A DNA stretch of 64,000 bases from Pseudomonadota bacterium (lineage in GTDB: Bacteria > Pseudomonadota > Gammaproteobacteria > Burkholderiales > JAJZQI01): positions 1 through 64,000 of the forward strand of contig JAJZQI010000004.1 of NCBI GenBank assembly GCA_021851875.1. The letters run 5' to 3'. Below are positions 8,620-19,789 of this stretch, piece by piece (the stretch's first letter is position 1; each line of letters starts with the position of its first letter). The notes beneath the pieces were generated by a model. It was not told where the DNA came from. It did no database searches and saw only the letters and a list, made by a program, of their open reading frames with translations. The translations under genes and the position numbers were made by a program.

Positions 8620-9618
8620 ATGCGAAAGAAATTGCAGGGCAACCGTTTCAAACAATTCATCATAGCAGCCGCACTGCCAATCGCCCTGCTGGCCAGCCAG
8701 GCCCAGGCTGCCGGCCAGCCGCTGAAAATCGGCTACAGCGACTGGCCGGGCTGGGTGGCCTGGCAAGTGGCGATCGATAAAGGCTGGTTCAAGGAAGCCG
8801 GCGTGGCGGTGGATTTTGAATGGTTCGACTACTCCGCCTCCATGGATGCGTTTGCCGCCGGCAAGATCGACGCAGTGACCGTCACCAACGGCGACGCGCT
8901 GGTCACCGGCGCGGGCGGCGCCAAAAGCGTCATGATCCTGCTGACCGACTACTCCAACGGCAACGACATGATTATCGGCAAACCGGGCATCAAAAGCCTG
9001 CAGGACCTGAAGGGCAAGAAGGTGGCCGTGGAAGAAGGTCTGGTTGAGCATTTGCTGCTGCTCAACGGCCTGAAGAAAGCCGGCATGAAAGAAACCGACA
9101 TCAAGCTGGTGAACGCAAAAACCAACGAAATGCCGCAAGTGCTGTCTTCCGGCGATGTTGCCGCTGTGGGTGCCTGGCAACCGATCGCCGGTCAGGCCAT
9201 GAAAGCGCTGCCGGGTTCCAAACCGCTGTACACCTCGGCCAATGAGCCCGGTCTGATTTACGACGTGTTGACCGTCAGCCCCGCCAGCCTGGCAGGCCAC
9301 AAGGCCGACTGGGCCAAAGTGGTGAAGGTGTGGGACCGCGTGGTGAGCTACATCAACGACCCGAAAACCCAGCCCGACGCCGTCAAGATCATGGCGGCCC
9401 GCGTCGGCATCAGCCCGCAGGTGTATTTGCCGCTGCTCAAAGGCACCCACCTGCTGAGCCTGAGCGAGGGCAAGAAGATTTTCGCCAAGGGAGAAGGTTT
9501 CCAGTCGCTCTACGGCTCTTCGAAAATCGCCGACGACTTTAACGTAGCCAACGGTGTGTATAAGACCCACCAGGACATCAACAGCTACATCGACGGTTCG
9601 CTCGTCAATCTGCACTGA
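8620..9618 (+). CDS. NrtA/SsuA-type ABC transporter substrate-binding protein
   Basis: This 332-residue periplasmic solute-binding protein has a Sec signal peptide cleaved after about Ala30 (SQAQA). The mature part has the NMT1/THI5-like fold with GYSDWPGW near the N-terminus and TNGDAL and SNGNDMI motifs. ATG 8620 is preferred over 8614 because GGAGA (8608-8612) is 7 bp away. It opens a cluster with permease, ATPase, amidohydrolase and glutamine synthetase, and the family includes the periplasmic proteins of urea-carboxylase-linked importers. The ligand is therefore likely a nitrogen compound such as an amide, urea derivative, nitrate or cyanate. The exact ligand is not deducible here. Confidence 0.85.
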   Translation: MRKKLQGNRFKQFIIAAALPIALLASQAQAAGQPLKIGYSDWPGWVAWQVAIDKGWFKEAGVAVDFEWFDYSASMDAFAAGKIDAVTVTNGDALVTGAGGAKSVMILLTDYSNGNDMIIGKPGIKSLQDLKGKKVAVEEGLVEHLLLLNGLKKAGMKETDIKLVNAKTNEMPQVLSSGDVAAVGAWQPIAGQAMKALPGSKPLYTSANEPGLIYDVLTVSPASLAGHKADWAKVVKVWDRVVSYINDPKTQPDAVKIMAARVGISPQVYLPLLKGTHLLSLSEGKKIFAKGEGFQSLYGSSKIADDFNVANGVYKTHQDINSYIDGSLVNLH

Positions 9619-9650
9619 CATTCACCCACGGCCGCAGGGAACAACAGGAT

Positions 9651-10616
9651 ATGGCAAAGCAACGCTGGTTTTCCATTCGCCGGGACATGACGCCGCGTGC
9701 GCGACTGGCGCTGGGCATCGCCTCTTTCCTGCTGCCCCTGCTGCTTTGGTGCATCGTCAGCTACGTGCCGTTTGTATGGCACCCGAAAGTGCTCATCAGC
9801 GATCCCGGTGCCGTGGATTACATGGAACCGGGCATGCTGGTGGACAAAGACGTCTTCAACGACGAAGTGCGCAACATGCGACAGGAAAAGCTGGCGCCGC
9901 CCAAGGGCAGCCCGGCCAATCCGGTTTATCTGCCGGCCCCGCATGAGGTGGCCAAGGCATTCTACACCGCATTCACCACGCCGCCGGCGCAAAGCGACGA
10001 CCCCTGGCTGCACCAGAGCCTGTGGCACAGCATCAAAATCATCTTCTGGGGCTTCTTGCTGTCGTCTGTGATTGGCGTACCGCTGGGGATTATTTGCGGC
10101 ACCTATGGTCGACTGGCACGACTGGTCGAACCGTTTATCGAATTCTTCCGCTATTTGCCGGCTCCGGCATTTGGCGCGCTGATGGTGGCCATTCTGGGCA
10201 TTTACGACGGCCCCAAGGTCGCCATCATCGTTATCGGCACGCTGTTCCAGCAAGTTCTGGTGATCGCCAATACGGCGCGCAAGCTTGATTTCACGTTGCT
10301 GGAAGCGGCCATGACGCTGGGCACCACACGCTTCAAACTGATCACGCATGTGGTCGTTCCCGGCATTTTGCCCGACCTGTACCGCGACCAGCGCATCCTG
10401 CTCGGCTGGGCCTGGACCTACCTGATCGTGGCCGAACTGGTCGGCACCAGCAGCGGCATCACCTGGTTCATTACCCAGCAGGCGCGTTACCAGCATTTCG
10501 ACAATGTCTACGCCGCCATCATGATGATCGGCATTCTCGGTCTCGGCTTCGACCTGCTGCTGGCCCGCCTGGGCAAACGTCTGTTCCCGTGGGACCAGGC
10601 CACCGGCAAAGCCTGA
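9651..10616 (+). CDS. ABC transporter permease (SsuC/NrtB type)
   Basis: This 321-residue inner-membrane permease has a first membrane segment at about 18-40, an unusually long extracytoplasmic loop of about 75 residues, and then the core BPD_transp_1 domain. The EAA loop that docks the ATPase is visible (EAAMTLGTTRFKLITHVVVP, about residue 215). It lies 32 bp after the binding-protein gene and 23 bp before the ATPase gene, in one operon. The long loop is a feature of the urea/sulfonate-like subgroup rather than a sign of damage. Confidence 0.85.
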   Translation: MAKQRWFSIRRDMTPRARLALGIASFLLPLLLWCIVSYVPFVWHPKVLISDPGAVDYMEPGMLVDKDVFNDEVRNMRQEKLAPPKGSPANPVYLPAPHEVAKAFYTAFTTPPAQSDDPWLHQSLWHSIKIIFWGFLLSSVIGVPLGIICGTYGRLARLVEPFIEFFRYLPAPAFGALMVAILGIYDGPKVAIIVIGTLFQQVLVIANTARKLDFTLLEAAMTLGTTRFKLITHVVVPGILPDLYRDQRILLGWAWTYLIVAELVGTSSGITWFITQQARYQHFDNVYAAIMMIGILGLGFDLLLARLGKRLFPWDQATGKA

Positions 10617-10639
10617 AAGAATAGGCACAAGGAACAACC

Positions 10640-11545
10640 ATGAACACGGAACAGCCCCTTTATCTGCAACAGGAACCCGCGGTGCGCGAGCGCTTCGCCC
10701 GCATTCGTGAGCGCGAGGTCATCCTGGAGGTCAAACACCTGGGCAAAACCTACGACTCGGCGCAGGGACCGGTGCATGCGCTCAAGGACATCAACTTCCG
10801 CATCCACCGGCGCGAACTCATATGCGTGATTGGCCCGTCCGGCTGCGGCAAGTCCACCCTCATTCGCATGCTCGCAGGGCTGGACAATCATAGCGCGGGT
10901 GAAATTCTGCTCGACGGCAAATCGGTGGACGGCCCCGGCAGTGATCGCGGCATGGTGTTCCAGGGCTATACCCTGTTCCCCTGGCTGACGGTAAAACAGA
11001 ACGTCATGTTCGGCCCGCGCATGCAAGGCCAGGGCAAGACGCAGGCCGAGCGCGAAGCGCTGCAGTGGCTGGAACTGGTTGGTCTGGAAAAATTTGCCGA
11101 CGCCTACCCGCACCAGTTGTCGGGCGGCATGAAACAGCGCGTGGCCATCGCCCGCGCGCTGGTCAATCAGCCGCGCATTCTGCTGATGGACGAACCGTTC
11201 GGCGCGCTGGACGCGCAGACGCGGGCAAAAATGCAGGCTCACCTGCTGGATATCTGGAAAAACATCGATCTCACCATCCTGTTCATCACCCACGATCTGG
11301 ATGAAGCGACTTATCTGGCCGACCGCATTCTGGTGTTAAAAGCCCACCCAGGCGAAGTGCAGGAATTTATCGAAGTGCCGGTGCCGCGTCCACGCCATCC
11401 GGGGCAGAACCTGACCGAGGCTTACCGCGCCACCAAAGCCCGCCTGGAAGAACTGATCCACCCGCCGGAACCGCCCGCCAGCGAGGAAGAAGAAATCAAA
11501 CCGCACCTGATCCGCCTGACACGCGTCAACGATAACGTCGAATAA
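10640..11545 (+). CDS. ABC transporter ATP-binding protein (SsuB/NrtD type)
   Basis: This 301-residue ATPase energises the importer. Walker [10 protein letters not shown] is at 65-73, the Q-loop at 106-108, signature LSGGMKQR at 160-167, Walker B LLMDEP at 181-186 and the H-loop His at 218. The N-terminus (30 residues) and a C-terminal tail of about 50 residues, Glu/Pro-rich, extend beyond a minimal ATPase. It is followed after 10 bp by the creatininase-family gene, so transport and hydrolysis appear coupled. Confidence 0.87.
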   Translation: MNTEQPLYLQQEPAVRERFARIREREVILEVKHLGKTYDSAQGPVHALKDINFRIHRRELICVIGPSGCGKSTLIRMLAGLDNHSAGEILLDGKSVDGPGSDRGMVFQGYTLFPWLTVKQNVMFGPRMQGQGKTQAEREALQWLELVGLEKFADAYPHQLSGGMKQRVAIARALVNQPRILLMDEPFGALDAQTRAKMQAHLLDIWKNIDLTILFITHDLDEATYLADRILVLKAHPGEVQEFIEVPVPRPRHPGQNLTEAYRATKARLEELIHPPEPPASEEEEIKPHLIRLTRVNDNVE

Positions 11546-11555
11546 GGAAACACAC

Positions 11556-12320
11556 ATGCTCTGGTCACAGCTCACCTGGGATGAATTGCCCGCCAAACTC
11601 GCCGCAGTGCAGGGTGCCGCCCTGCTGCCCATTGGCGCCACGGAACAGCACGGCCCGCACATGGGTTGCGGCATGGACACCGTGATCGCCGACAAACTCT
11701 GCCAGGAAGTCGCCCGTCGCACCCAGGTGCCCATGCTGCCGCCACTGCCCTACGGCTGCTCGCTCGGCCACAGTCATCGTTGGCCCGGCACCATTGCGCT
11801 GCAGCCGACGGCATTGATTGAGCTGGTCAAGCAGATCGGCGACTGGGCCTATCTGAGCGGCGTGCGCCGGCTGTTTCTGGTGAACGGTCATGTCACCAAC
11901 GAAGCCCCGCTGCGCTGCGCACTGGAGATGCTGCGCGCCGGCCACGACGACCTGATGGTGGCGCTGGTGAACACCTCCACCATCAGCGCACGCGTGCGCC
12001 AGTTCCATTTTGCCGATGCGCAGGACTGGCATGCCAACGACGCGGAAACCTCGCTCATGCTGGCCGTGGCGCCCGACATGGTGCGCCCGGACAAGCTGGC
12101 CGAGGCCGACGACCCCGACCGCACAGCCGACTGCGTGTTTGCCCACCCGGTCAACCGCACCAGCCTCAACGGCGTAACCGGCAAGCCGGGCCTGGCCACT
12201 GCTGCGAAAGGCGCGCAGTGGTTTGAATGGATGGCAAGCGACCTGAACCAGGTCGTCTTGCAAGGCATCCAGGAACAGCCGCCGCTGGATTTTTCTTACT
12301 TCGAATCAGTTACTGTCTAG
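11556..12320 (+). CDS. Creatininase-family amidohydrolase
   Basis: This 254-residue metal-dependent hydrolase has the family signature GATEQHGPH with Glu30, His32 and Asp41 as probable metal ligands, then NGH (His112) and [13 protein letters not shown] (His159, Glu164). The family cleaves cyclic or linear amides (creatinine, formamide groups of deazaflavin precursors, others). Placement between an ABC importer and a type III glutamine synthetase suggests it releases ammonia or an amine from the imported compound. The substrate is unknown and creatinine itself is only one option. Confidence 0.85.
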   Translation: MLWSQLTWDELPAKLAAVQGAALLPIGATEQHGPHMGCGMDTVIADKLCQEVARRTQVPMLPPLPYGCSLGHSHRWPGTIALQPTALIELVKQIGDWAYLSGVRRLFLVNGHVTNEAPLRCALEMLRAGHDDLMVALVNTSTISARVRQFHFADAQDWHANDAETSLMLAVAPDMVRPDKLAEADDPDRTADCVFAHPVNRTSLNGVTGKPGLATAAKGAQWFEWMASDLNQVVLQGIQEQPPLDFSYFESVTV

Positions 12321-12363
12321 TCAAATACTGAATATTTTTACACTTACATACACAAAGGCCAGA

Positions 12364-13728
12364 ATGATGAAATCTAAAGAAGATATCGCCGCTTTGCAGC
12401 AGCAACTCAAAGCCAAAGGTATTAAATATTGTATCGGCGCCTACGTCGATATTCACGGCGAGCAAAAGGCCAAGGTTGTACCCATCGACCACCTGCCGCA
12501 AATGGCTGCCGGCTCCGAGCGTTACACCGGCTATGCACTGGATGGCCTGGGTCAGGAACCCAATGAAGACGAGCTGACTTCGGTGCCGGATCTGAACCAC
12601 ATCGTGCAGCTGCCGTGGGAACCGAGCGTGGCCTGGATGCCGGCCGACAACCATTTCCAGGGCACACCCTACCCGCTCAGCACCCGCGTGGCACTGCAAA
12701 ACCAGCTGGCCAAGGCCGCCGAAATGGGCTTCGGCATGAATCTGGGTATTGAATGCGAAGTCTATCTGCTGCGCAAGGAAGCCGACGGCAGCCTGAGCGT
12801 GCCGCACCCGGACGACAAGCTGACCAAGCCGTGCTACGATGTACGCGGCTTTCTCGACAATTTCGGCTGGCTCGACAAGGTGGCCAGCTGCATCAACGAC
12901 CTCGGCTGGGACCTGTACTCTTTCGACCACGAAGACGGCAACGGCCAGTTCGAATTCGACTTCCAGTACAGCGATGCGCTCACTACCTGCGACCGACTGA
13001 CCTTCTTCCGCATGATGGCCAAGCACTATGCCAGCGAGGAAGGCCTGATCGCCACCATGATGCCAAAGCCGTTTGCCGACAAGACCGGTACCGGCGCGCA
13101 TTTCAACATATCGCTGTATGACCTGGCCAACGGCTCAAACCTGTTCGCCTGCGATCCGCAAGACGACCCGCGCGGACTGGGCCTGACCCAACTGGGCTAC
13201 CAGTTCATCGCCGGCGTGCTGAAACACGGCCGCGCCCTGTGCGCCGTGTTCGCCCCCACCGTCAACAGCTACAAGCGTCTGGTTCGCCGCGGTGCCATGA
13301 GTTATTTCTCCTGGGCGCCGGTGTTCAATTCCTACGGCTCCAACAACCGCACCAACTCCGTCCGCGTGCCGGCCGGCGGCGGACGTTGCGAGTCGCGCAA
13401 TGCCGACGGCGCGGTCAATCCCTATCTGGCTGCCACGCTGGTTCTGGCGGCCGGGCTGGAAGGCATTCGCGAAGGGCTTGATCCGGGCGAGCCAAATGAG
13501 GACAATCTGTATGCCATCTCCGATGCCGAGCGCCACGCACGCGGCATCGAGTTCCTGCCGCAAACCCTGCAGGAAGCCGTAGCCGCCTTCGCCGCCGACC
13601 CGTTGGTGGAGCAAACGCTGGGCAAGGGCTTGCGCGATGAGTTCATCAAATACAAGACCCAGGAATGGGAGGGCTACCACCTGTCCATCAGCCAGTGGGA
13701 AATCGAGCGGTACAGCCGCATGTTCTAA
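12364..13728 (+). CDS. glnT: Type III glutamine synthetase (GlnT)
   Basis: This 454-residue enzyme belongs to the GlnT group of type III glutamate-ammonia ligases. Visible are the N-terminal beta-grasp ([14 protein letters not shown]), the catalytic region with IECEVY and HEDGNGQFE, the ATP-binding GAHFNIS, and the [10 protein letters not shown] and [10 protein letters not shown] motifs. Relatives make glutamine, or gamma-glutamylmethylamide from methylamine in methylotrophs. It could thus capture either ammonia or an alkylamine freed by the upstream amidohydrolase. ATG at 12364 or 12367 are both possible; the ribosome-binding site is weak. Confidence 0.88.
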   Translation: MMKSKEDIAALQQQLKAKGIKYCIGAYVDIHGEQKAKVVPIDHLPQMAAGSERYTGYALDGLGQEPNEDELTSVPDLNHIVQLPWEPSVAWMPADNHFQGTPYPLSTRVALQNQLAKAAEMGFGMNLGIECEVYLLRKEADGSLSVPHPDDKLTKPCYDVRGFLDNFGWLDKVASCINDLGWDLYSFDHEDGNGQFEFDFQYSDALTTCDRLTFFRMMAKHYASEEGLIATMMPKPFADKTGTGAHFNISLYDLANGSNLFACDPQDDPRGLGLTQLGYQFIAGVLKHGRALCAVFAPTVNSYKRLVRRGAMSYFSWAPVFNSYGSNNRTNSVRVPAGGGRCESRNADGAVNPYLAATLVLAAGLEGIREGLDPGEPNEDNLYAISDAERHARGIEFLPQTLQEAVAAFAADPLVEQTLGKGLRDEFIKYKTQEWEGYHLSISQWEIERYSRMF

Positions 13729-13740
13729 AGAGAGAAAATC

Positions 13741-14220
13741 ATGAGCAAGCCTGCGAGCAAGACCAACCAGCCGGTCAGCCGCATCAGCGTATCCATGCCG
13801 CAGGATCTGCTACAGGAACTGGATCGCATGGTCGAGCAACGCGGTTTCGAGAGCCGCTCGCAGGCCCTGAGCGACATGATCAACCAGCAGCTGGCGGAAC
13901 ATAAACGCCAGCTGGGGGACGAGGTCATGGCCGGCACGCTCACCCTGTTCTACGACCGCACCGTGTCAGGCGTGCAAAAGCGCCTGTCCGACCTGCAATA
14001 CAAGCATATCGACGAAGTGGTCAGCTCCCTGCATGTGCACCTGACGGAAGACAAGGTCATGGATGTGTTGCTGGTACAGGGGCCGGCTCGTCAGCTGCAG
14101 CAGATCGCCGATGAAATCATCGCCCTGCGCGGCATCATCACCGGCCGCCTGCAACTCATGGGCGCCGTCATTCCGCCATTGCACCCTCTGCCGCCCACGT
14201 CAGGTAAAACCGACAGATGA
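13741..14220 (+). CDS. NikR-like ribbon-helix-helix regulator lacking two nickel ligands
   Basis: This 159-residue protein has an N-terminal ribbon-helix-helix (RISVSMPQDLLQELDRM) and a C-terminal ACT-like domain ending GRLQLMG, as in NikR. Of the four NikR nickel ligands, two are kept (His98 and His100 in LHVHL), but the position of E. coli His76 is Tyr87 and that of Cys95 is Val106. It therefore probably does not sense nickel in the usual square-planar site. It sits 12 bp after glnT and is likely the local regulator of the cluster, sensing an unknown ligand. Confidence 0.8.
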   Translation: MSKPASKTNQPVSRISVSMPQDLLQELDRMVEQRGFESRSQALSDMINQQLAEHKRQLGDEVMAGTLTLFYDRTVSGVQKRLSDLQYKHIDEVVSSLHVHLTEDKVMDVLLVQGPARQLQQIADEIIALRGIITGRLQLMGAVIPPLHPLPPTSGKTDR

Positions 14221-14849
14221 AAACCCAGCTGTGCGTCGTGCGCCATGGCGAGACGGACTGGAATGTCGCCCGGCGCATCCAGGGGCAAACCGACATTCCA
14301 CTCAACGCCACCGGCCGTGCCCAGGCGCTAGCCATGGCCTACAATGCCGGCCACCACCATTTCCAGGCGCTATTCAGCAGCGATTTGAGTCGAGCCCGCG
14401 ACACCGCGCAGGCACTGGCCGATCATCTGGATTTAAAACTCGAAACGACAGCCGGCCTGCGCGAACGCCATTACGGCATTTTCCAGGGCATCACGGCCGA
14501 TGAAGGCGCCCGGCGCTATCCGGATGCCCACGCGCATTACATCCAGCGCGACCTGCACTACGATTTTGCAACCGGTGAGAGCCTGCAGGACTTTGCCGCG
14601 CGTATCCGGCAAAGTCTGGACTGGATTGTGCGCCACCACACCGGCCAAACGATTGCCATCGTCACGCATGCCGGCGTGCTGGACATCCTTTACCGCCAGG
14701 CAACCGGACGGCCGCTGGAAACAGCCCGGGATTTCCTCATCCCCAACTGCGCCCTTAACTGGTTTCATGTCGATGGACAGGGACTGCACCTGGAAAAATG
14801 GGCCGACCGCCACCATCTCACCCAGGTACTGACCGAAACACCCGAATAG
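14217..14849 (+). CDS. Histidine phosphatase family protein (GpmB/CobC-like)
   Basis: This 210-residue branch-1 histidine phosphatase has the RHGE motif (His10), the second-Arg region, ERHYG near 82 and a late THAG histidine. Its start codon overlaps the stop of the NikR-like gene by 4 bp (ATGA), indicating translational coupling. Relatives act on phosphoglycerate, cobalamin phosphate or other phosphoesters. The substrate here is not known. Confidence 0.82.
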   Translation: MKTQLCVVRHGETDWNVARRIQGQTDIPLNATGRAQALAMAYNAGHHHFQALFSSDLSRARDTAQALADHLDLKLETTAGLRERHYGIFQGITADEGARRYPDAHAHYIQRDLHYDFATGESLQDFAARIRQSLDWIVRHHTGQTIAIVTHAGVLDILYRQATGRPLETARDFLIPNCALNWFHVDGQGLHLEKWADRHHLTQVLTETPE

Positions 14850-14857
14850 GCACTGCC

Positions 14858-15553
14858 ATGGATGCCCAACTGGTTCTTCTGCGTCACGGCCACAGCGAAT
14901 GGAACATCAGCAACCGTTTCACCGGCTGGACCGACATTGTCCTTACCGAACAGGGCCTCGCCGAGGCAACCCAGGCGGGGCGTCAGCTGGGCGAAGCCGA
15001 CTGGCGTTTCGACGAAGTCCATCTTTCCCTGCTGCAACGCACGCGCCAGACCGCCGAAACGCTGTTGCAGGCGATGCAGCATCCGCCGGTTCCGCTGTTC
15101 GCCAGCTGGCGCCTGAACGAGCGCCACTACGGCGCGCTGCAGGGTCTCGACAAGCAGGCGATTTTCACTGCCTGGGGCGAGGAACAGTCGTTCAAATGGT
15201 GGCGCGGCTACGCCGAGCGTCCGCCCGCCCTGGCCTATGACGACCCGCGCCATCCGCGTTTCGACGCGCTGTATCGGCAGCTTCCCGCCAAGCATTTGCC
15301 GGCAACGGAAAGTCTGGCCGACTGCCAGCGACGCCTGCTGCCCTACTGGCATGACACCCTGCTGCCGCGGTTGCGGGCGAACCGGCGTCTTTTAGTCGTC
15401 AGCCATGGCAACACCTTGCGCGGCCTGCTCATGCACCTGCAAAAACTCACCGCCAACGAAGTCGAACGCCTGGAAATCCCTGCGGCCGCTCCGCTGTTCT
15501 GCCGCCTGGACGACCATGGCGAACTGCTGGATATCCGCAGCGACTCGGCCTGA
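14858..15553 (+). CDS. gpmA: 2,3-bisphosphoglycerate-dependent phosphoglycerate mutase
   Basis: The 231-residue product interconverts 2- and 3-phosphoglycerate. It shows LLRHGHSEWN (catalytic His10), FTGWTDI, NERHYGALQG and VVSHGNTLRG, all typical of GpmA. The start at 14858 puts the RHG motif at the family position; the open frame extends further upstream without homology. It follows the other histidine phosphatase by 8 bp. Length is slightly shorter than E. coli GpmA (250). Confidence 0.88.
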   Translation: MDAQLVLLRHGHSEWNISNRFTGWTDIVLTEQGLAEATQAGRQLGEADWRFDEVHLSLLQRTRQTAETLLQAMQHPPVPLFASWRLNERHYGALQGLDKQAIFTAWGEEQSFKWWRGYAERPPALAYDDPRHPRFDALYRQLPAKHLPATESLADCQRRLLPYWHDTLLPRLRANRRLLVVSHGNTLRGLLMHLQKLTANEVERLEIPAAAPLFCRLDDHGELLDIRSDSA

Positions 15554-15626
15554 TACATCATCGGCTGCCTGACAACGGCAAAAGGATTGACTATGATTGG
15601 GAAAGTACCGTTGCACTCGGCCGCCC

Positions 15627-17109
<1,483 letters not shown>

Positions 17110-17129
<20 letters not shown>

Positions 17130-17808
17130 GCAATCCGGCTTCACTCTGGTCGAAATGGCCATCGTCCTGCTCATCATCACGCTGGCGCTGGGAGGGCTGC
17201 TGACGCCCATGGCGCGCCAGTCCGAACGCAAGCATATGGATGACACGCAAGCGCAACTGGACGACATTCGGGCCGCCCTGCTGGGTTATGCCGTCAGCCA
17301 CAAGCACCTGCCCTGCCCCGACAGCGATTTACCCCCTGACGGACTGGAAAACCGCAACGGCGCCAACTGCATCGGCTACAGCGGCACCCTGCCCTGGCAG
17401 GACCTGGGCATAGGCGCGGAAGACGCCTGGGGACGTCACTTCAGCTACGCCGCGACACCGGCTTTCGCCAGTTCAAGCCCGGCCTTCAGCCTCAACGACA
17501 GCGGCAATCTCACGGTGAAAAGCAGCAGCGGTAGCGGCGGCGTCACCTACTTGAGCAATGCGGTCGCCGTCGTCGTTTCGCATGGCATCAACGGCCTGGG
17601 CGCGCCGGGCACCGGCACAAGCCCGGCCAGCGCCGATGAACTCGATAACAGCAACGGCGGCACGACCTTCGTCAGCCGGGGAATCACCACGGCCTATGAT
17701 ATTTCGCAGAGCAACACGCAAAGCGAATTCGACGACCTGGTCATGTGGCTGCCAAGCTCCCTGCTCTTTAACCAGATGGTTGCCGCGGGACAGCTGACTT
17801 CGCCATAA
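17110..17808 (+). CDS. Prepilin-type N-terminal methylation domain protein (pseudopilin)
   Basis: From ATG 17110 the product has 232 residues. A class III prepilin signal is clear: short leader ending in Gly, then FTLVEMAIVLLIITLALGG with Glu at +5. After the membrane helix come coiled-coil sequence, LPCPDSD and a Ser/Gly-rich beta domain. It overlaps the upstream PilX-like gene and shares its ALLGYAV...LPCPD motif. Likely a minor pilin or pseudopilin processed by a PilD-type peptidase. Confidence 0.82.
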
Positions 17809-19498
17809 GGCTGAAGCAGACCCGTCCCGGCCGGTTTTCTTCCAGGCCAATCTCATAGCCCTGCTGCAAGGCGAGACGGGATACCTGATAAAGCCCCACC
17901 CCCAGCCCCCATTCGGATGGCACGGGCCCTGCAAAAAGCCGGTCGAGCACGCTTGGCGCGACCGGCTGGCCGCTGTCGCACACGCGCAGCCCTTCCGGCA
18001 GCAGATCCACTTCAATCACCAGTGACGGATCGCTGCGCTGCTTGAGCCAGGCATTTTGCAAAAAATTTTCCAGCGCGGCCGTATACAACTCGCCCGGCAC
18101 GCTTTGCTCCCCCGCCGGACCGATCTCGCACAGGACGACCGCCTCACCGCCATAGCGCTGCTTGACCGCCTGCCACCACAGCCGCAGAGGCTGCTGCTCG
18201 GCCATTTGCGGGTGGGGCATTTGCAATTTCGCCAGGGTAAGCTGCAAACGCTCGGTTATTTGCGGCAGCTGGCGTTTCAGCATGTTCTGCAACTCCACCG
18301 CCTCGCTTTCCCGGCTGGATTCGGCGGCAGCGCACAACGCCGTCATGGACTGCAGCAGATTCTTCACATCGTGCGTCAAGCGGGCGCCGGTCTGGAATAT
18401 CGCTTCGTTGTACGCCGCTTCGCGGATCAAGCGCTCTCTGTGCTTGGCTTGATAAAAGTGGGCAATCAGCTGCGCCAGCAAGCGCAAATGCACGCCGTAT
18501 ACCCAGGATATGGCGTGACGGGAAAACAGCCGCAAGGTCACGCCGTCGTTGGCGTACACCAGCACATGACTGCTTTCACGGCCCCAGCCGCCCTGCCGCC
18601 GGGCTGTCTGCCAGCGCCCCCCGACCAAGCCGGGCACCTGCCGCACGCCTGCGCTGGCCTGCTGCAAAAACGCCTCCGGCTGGATTTCCTGTTCGGCCCA
18701 ATCCGCCAGCTGGTGCAGCCACCTTTCGAACGGCAAGCCGATGCTCAGGCCGTAGCGGGACGTCACCAGCGCCAGCCCCCCGAAACCGCCAAAGGGACTC
18801 CACAAGGCCCCCAGCAACAGCAGGATGCCGGCCATCCCCAGCAGGCTGTAGCTGACCGCCAGCGGATAAGGCAGGCGGAACAGCAGCATCACCATAAAAC
18901 TGCCCATGACCAGCAAGGCCACCAATAAAAACAGCAGCAGACCGGAGAAAAAGTCCACGCTGTAGCCCACCGACCTATCCGAACGATCCTCCCCCAGCGA
19001 CAAGGCCATGACAGGCAAGGCCAACAGGAGGTATTGCCACATCTGCAGCACCTCCGTGCCGGGGTAACGCGCCGGCAGCACGTGCGGAATAGCGGTAATG
19101 AACAACTCGCCGAGCAAATAAGCCAGGGCGAACAGGTGCCCCAAACGCTGACGCCGCCCGGCGGCAGCGGAGAAATTGCCCCCCAGCAGACTGATCAGAA
19201 TGGCCAGCCAGAGCAAATCAAACCAGGTATTGCGTATCGCGGCGAGTGCGACCGCCATCAGCAATACAAAAAAGGTATAGGCGGGCGGCATGGGGCGCCC
19301 GGAGCTCCATATCGGCTGCCACAGCAGGAACATGCCCAAATGCGCGAGGAACAGGGCACGTGCAATCGGCACGTCAGCCCCCAGCACCAGCGCGCCGTGC
19401 AAGGTGAGAAGCATACCCCCGAGCCACCAGCGGGAATGTTGCGGCACAAATTCGACTATGGCTGACGGCAAACGCCACAGCCACCCCGTCCGATTCAT
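17768..19498 (-). CDS. Membrane sensor histidine kinase
   Basis: From ATG 19498 (with AGGGGG 5 bp upstream) the protein has 576 residues. About eight hydrophobic segments fill the first 270 residues, followed by a GAF-like region, a phosphoacceptor box THDVKNLLQSM and a C-terminal HATPase domain with NFLQNA and GLGVGLY. The layout and H-box resemble the PrsK group of kinases. No partner response regulator is adjacent. Its 3' end overlaps the convergent pseudopilin gene by 41 bp. Confidence 0.82.
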   Translation of the reverse strand: MNRTGWLWRLPSAIVEFVPQHSRWWLGGMLLTLHGALVLGADVPIARALFLAHLGMFLLWQPIWSSGRPMPPAYTFFVLLMAVALAAIRNTWFDLLWLAILISLLGGNFSAAAGRRQRLGHLFALAYLLGELFITAIPHVLPARYPGTEVLQMWQYLLLALPVMALSLGEDRSDRSVGYSVDFFSGLLLFLLVALLVMGSFMVMLLFRLPYPLAVSYSLLGMAGILLLLGALWSPFGGFGGLALVTSRYGLSIGLPFERWLHQLADWAEQEIQPEAFLQQASAGVRQVPGLVGGRWQTARRQGGWGRESSHVLVYANDGVTLRLFSRHAISWVYGVHLRLLAQLIAHFYQAKHRERLIREAAYNEAIFQTGARLTHDVKNLLQSMTALCAAAESSRESEAVELQNMLKRQLPQITERLQLTLAKLQMPHPQMAEQQPLRLWWQAVKQRYGGEAVVLCEIGPAGEQSVPGELYTAALENFLQNAWLKQRSDPSLVIEVDLLPEGLRVCDSGQPVAPSVLDRLFAGPVPSEWGLGVGLYQVSRLALQQGYEIGLEENRPGRVCFSLMAKSAVPRQPSG

Positions 19499-19693
19499 TG
19501 CAGCCCCCTGTCTCATTGACTGTTTATCGTCACCCTTGTTGAAATTTCGACAGGATGCCCACGCCATGCCCGCCGCCCGCTCCCGCACGAACAAGCCGGC
19601 AACGTTCGCCGCACCGCGCAGAACGTGCGCTGCCAAAGCTCATTTAAAACTATAGCCGCAGACAAAACAGTTATGGCAACATGCCAAAAAAAG

Positions 19694-19709
19694 TGGCACA
19701 CTTTATGCA
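19694..19709 (+). promoter_or_regulatory. Sigma-54 (-24/-12) promoter of the pilin gene
   Basis: TGGCACACTTTATGCA has the required GG (19695-19696) and GC (19707-19708) separated by 10 bp. Transcription would begin near 19720, about 70 bp before the pilin ATG. Pilin genes are classic RpoN targets, usually driven by a PilR-type activator. Its cognate activator is not in the window; the kinase at 17768-19498 is the nearest regulatory gene. Confidence 0.78.
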
Positions 19710-19789
19710 ATTGATATAGTCAACACAGTCAAAACAATCAATACAGCAGCACAAAAAAGAACCATCTCACAGACACGGGAGACATAATC

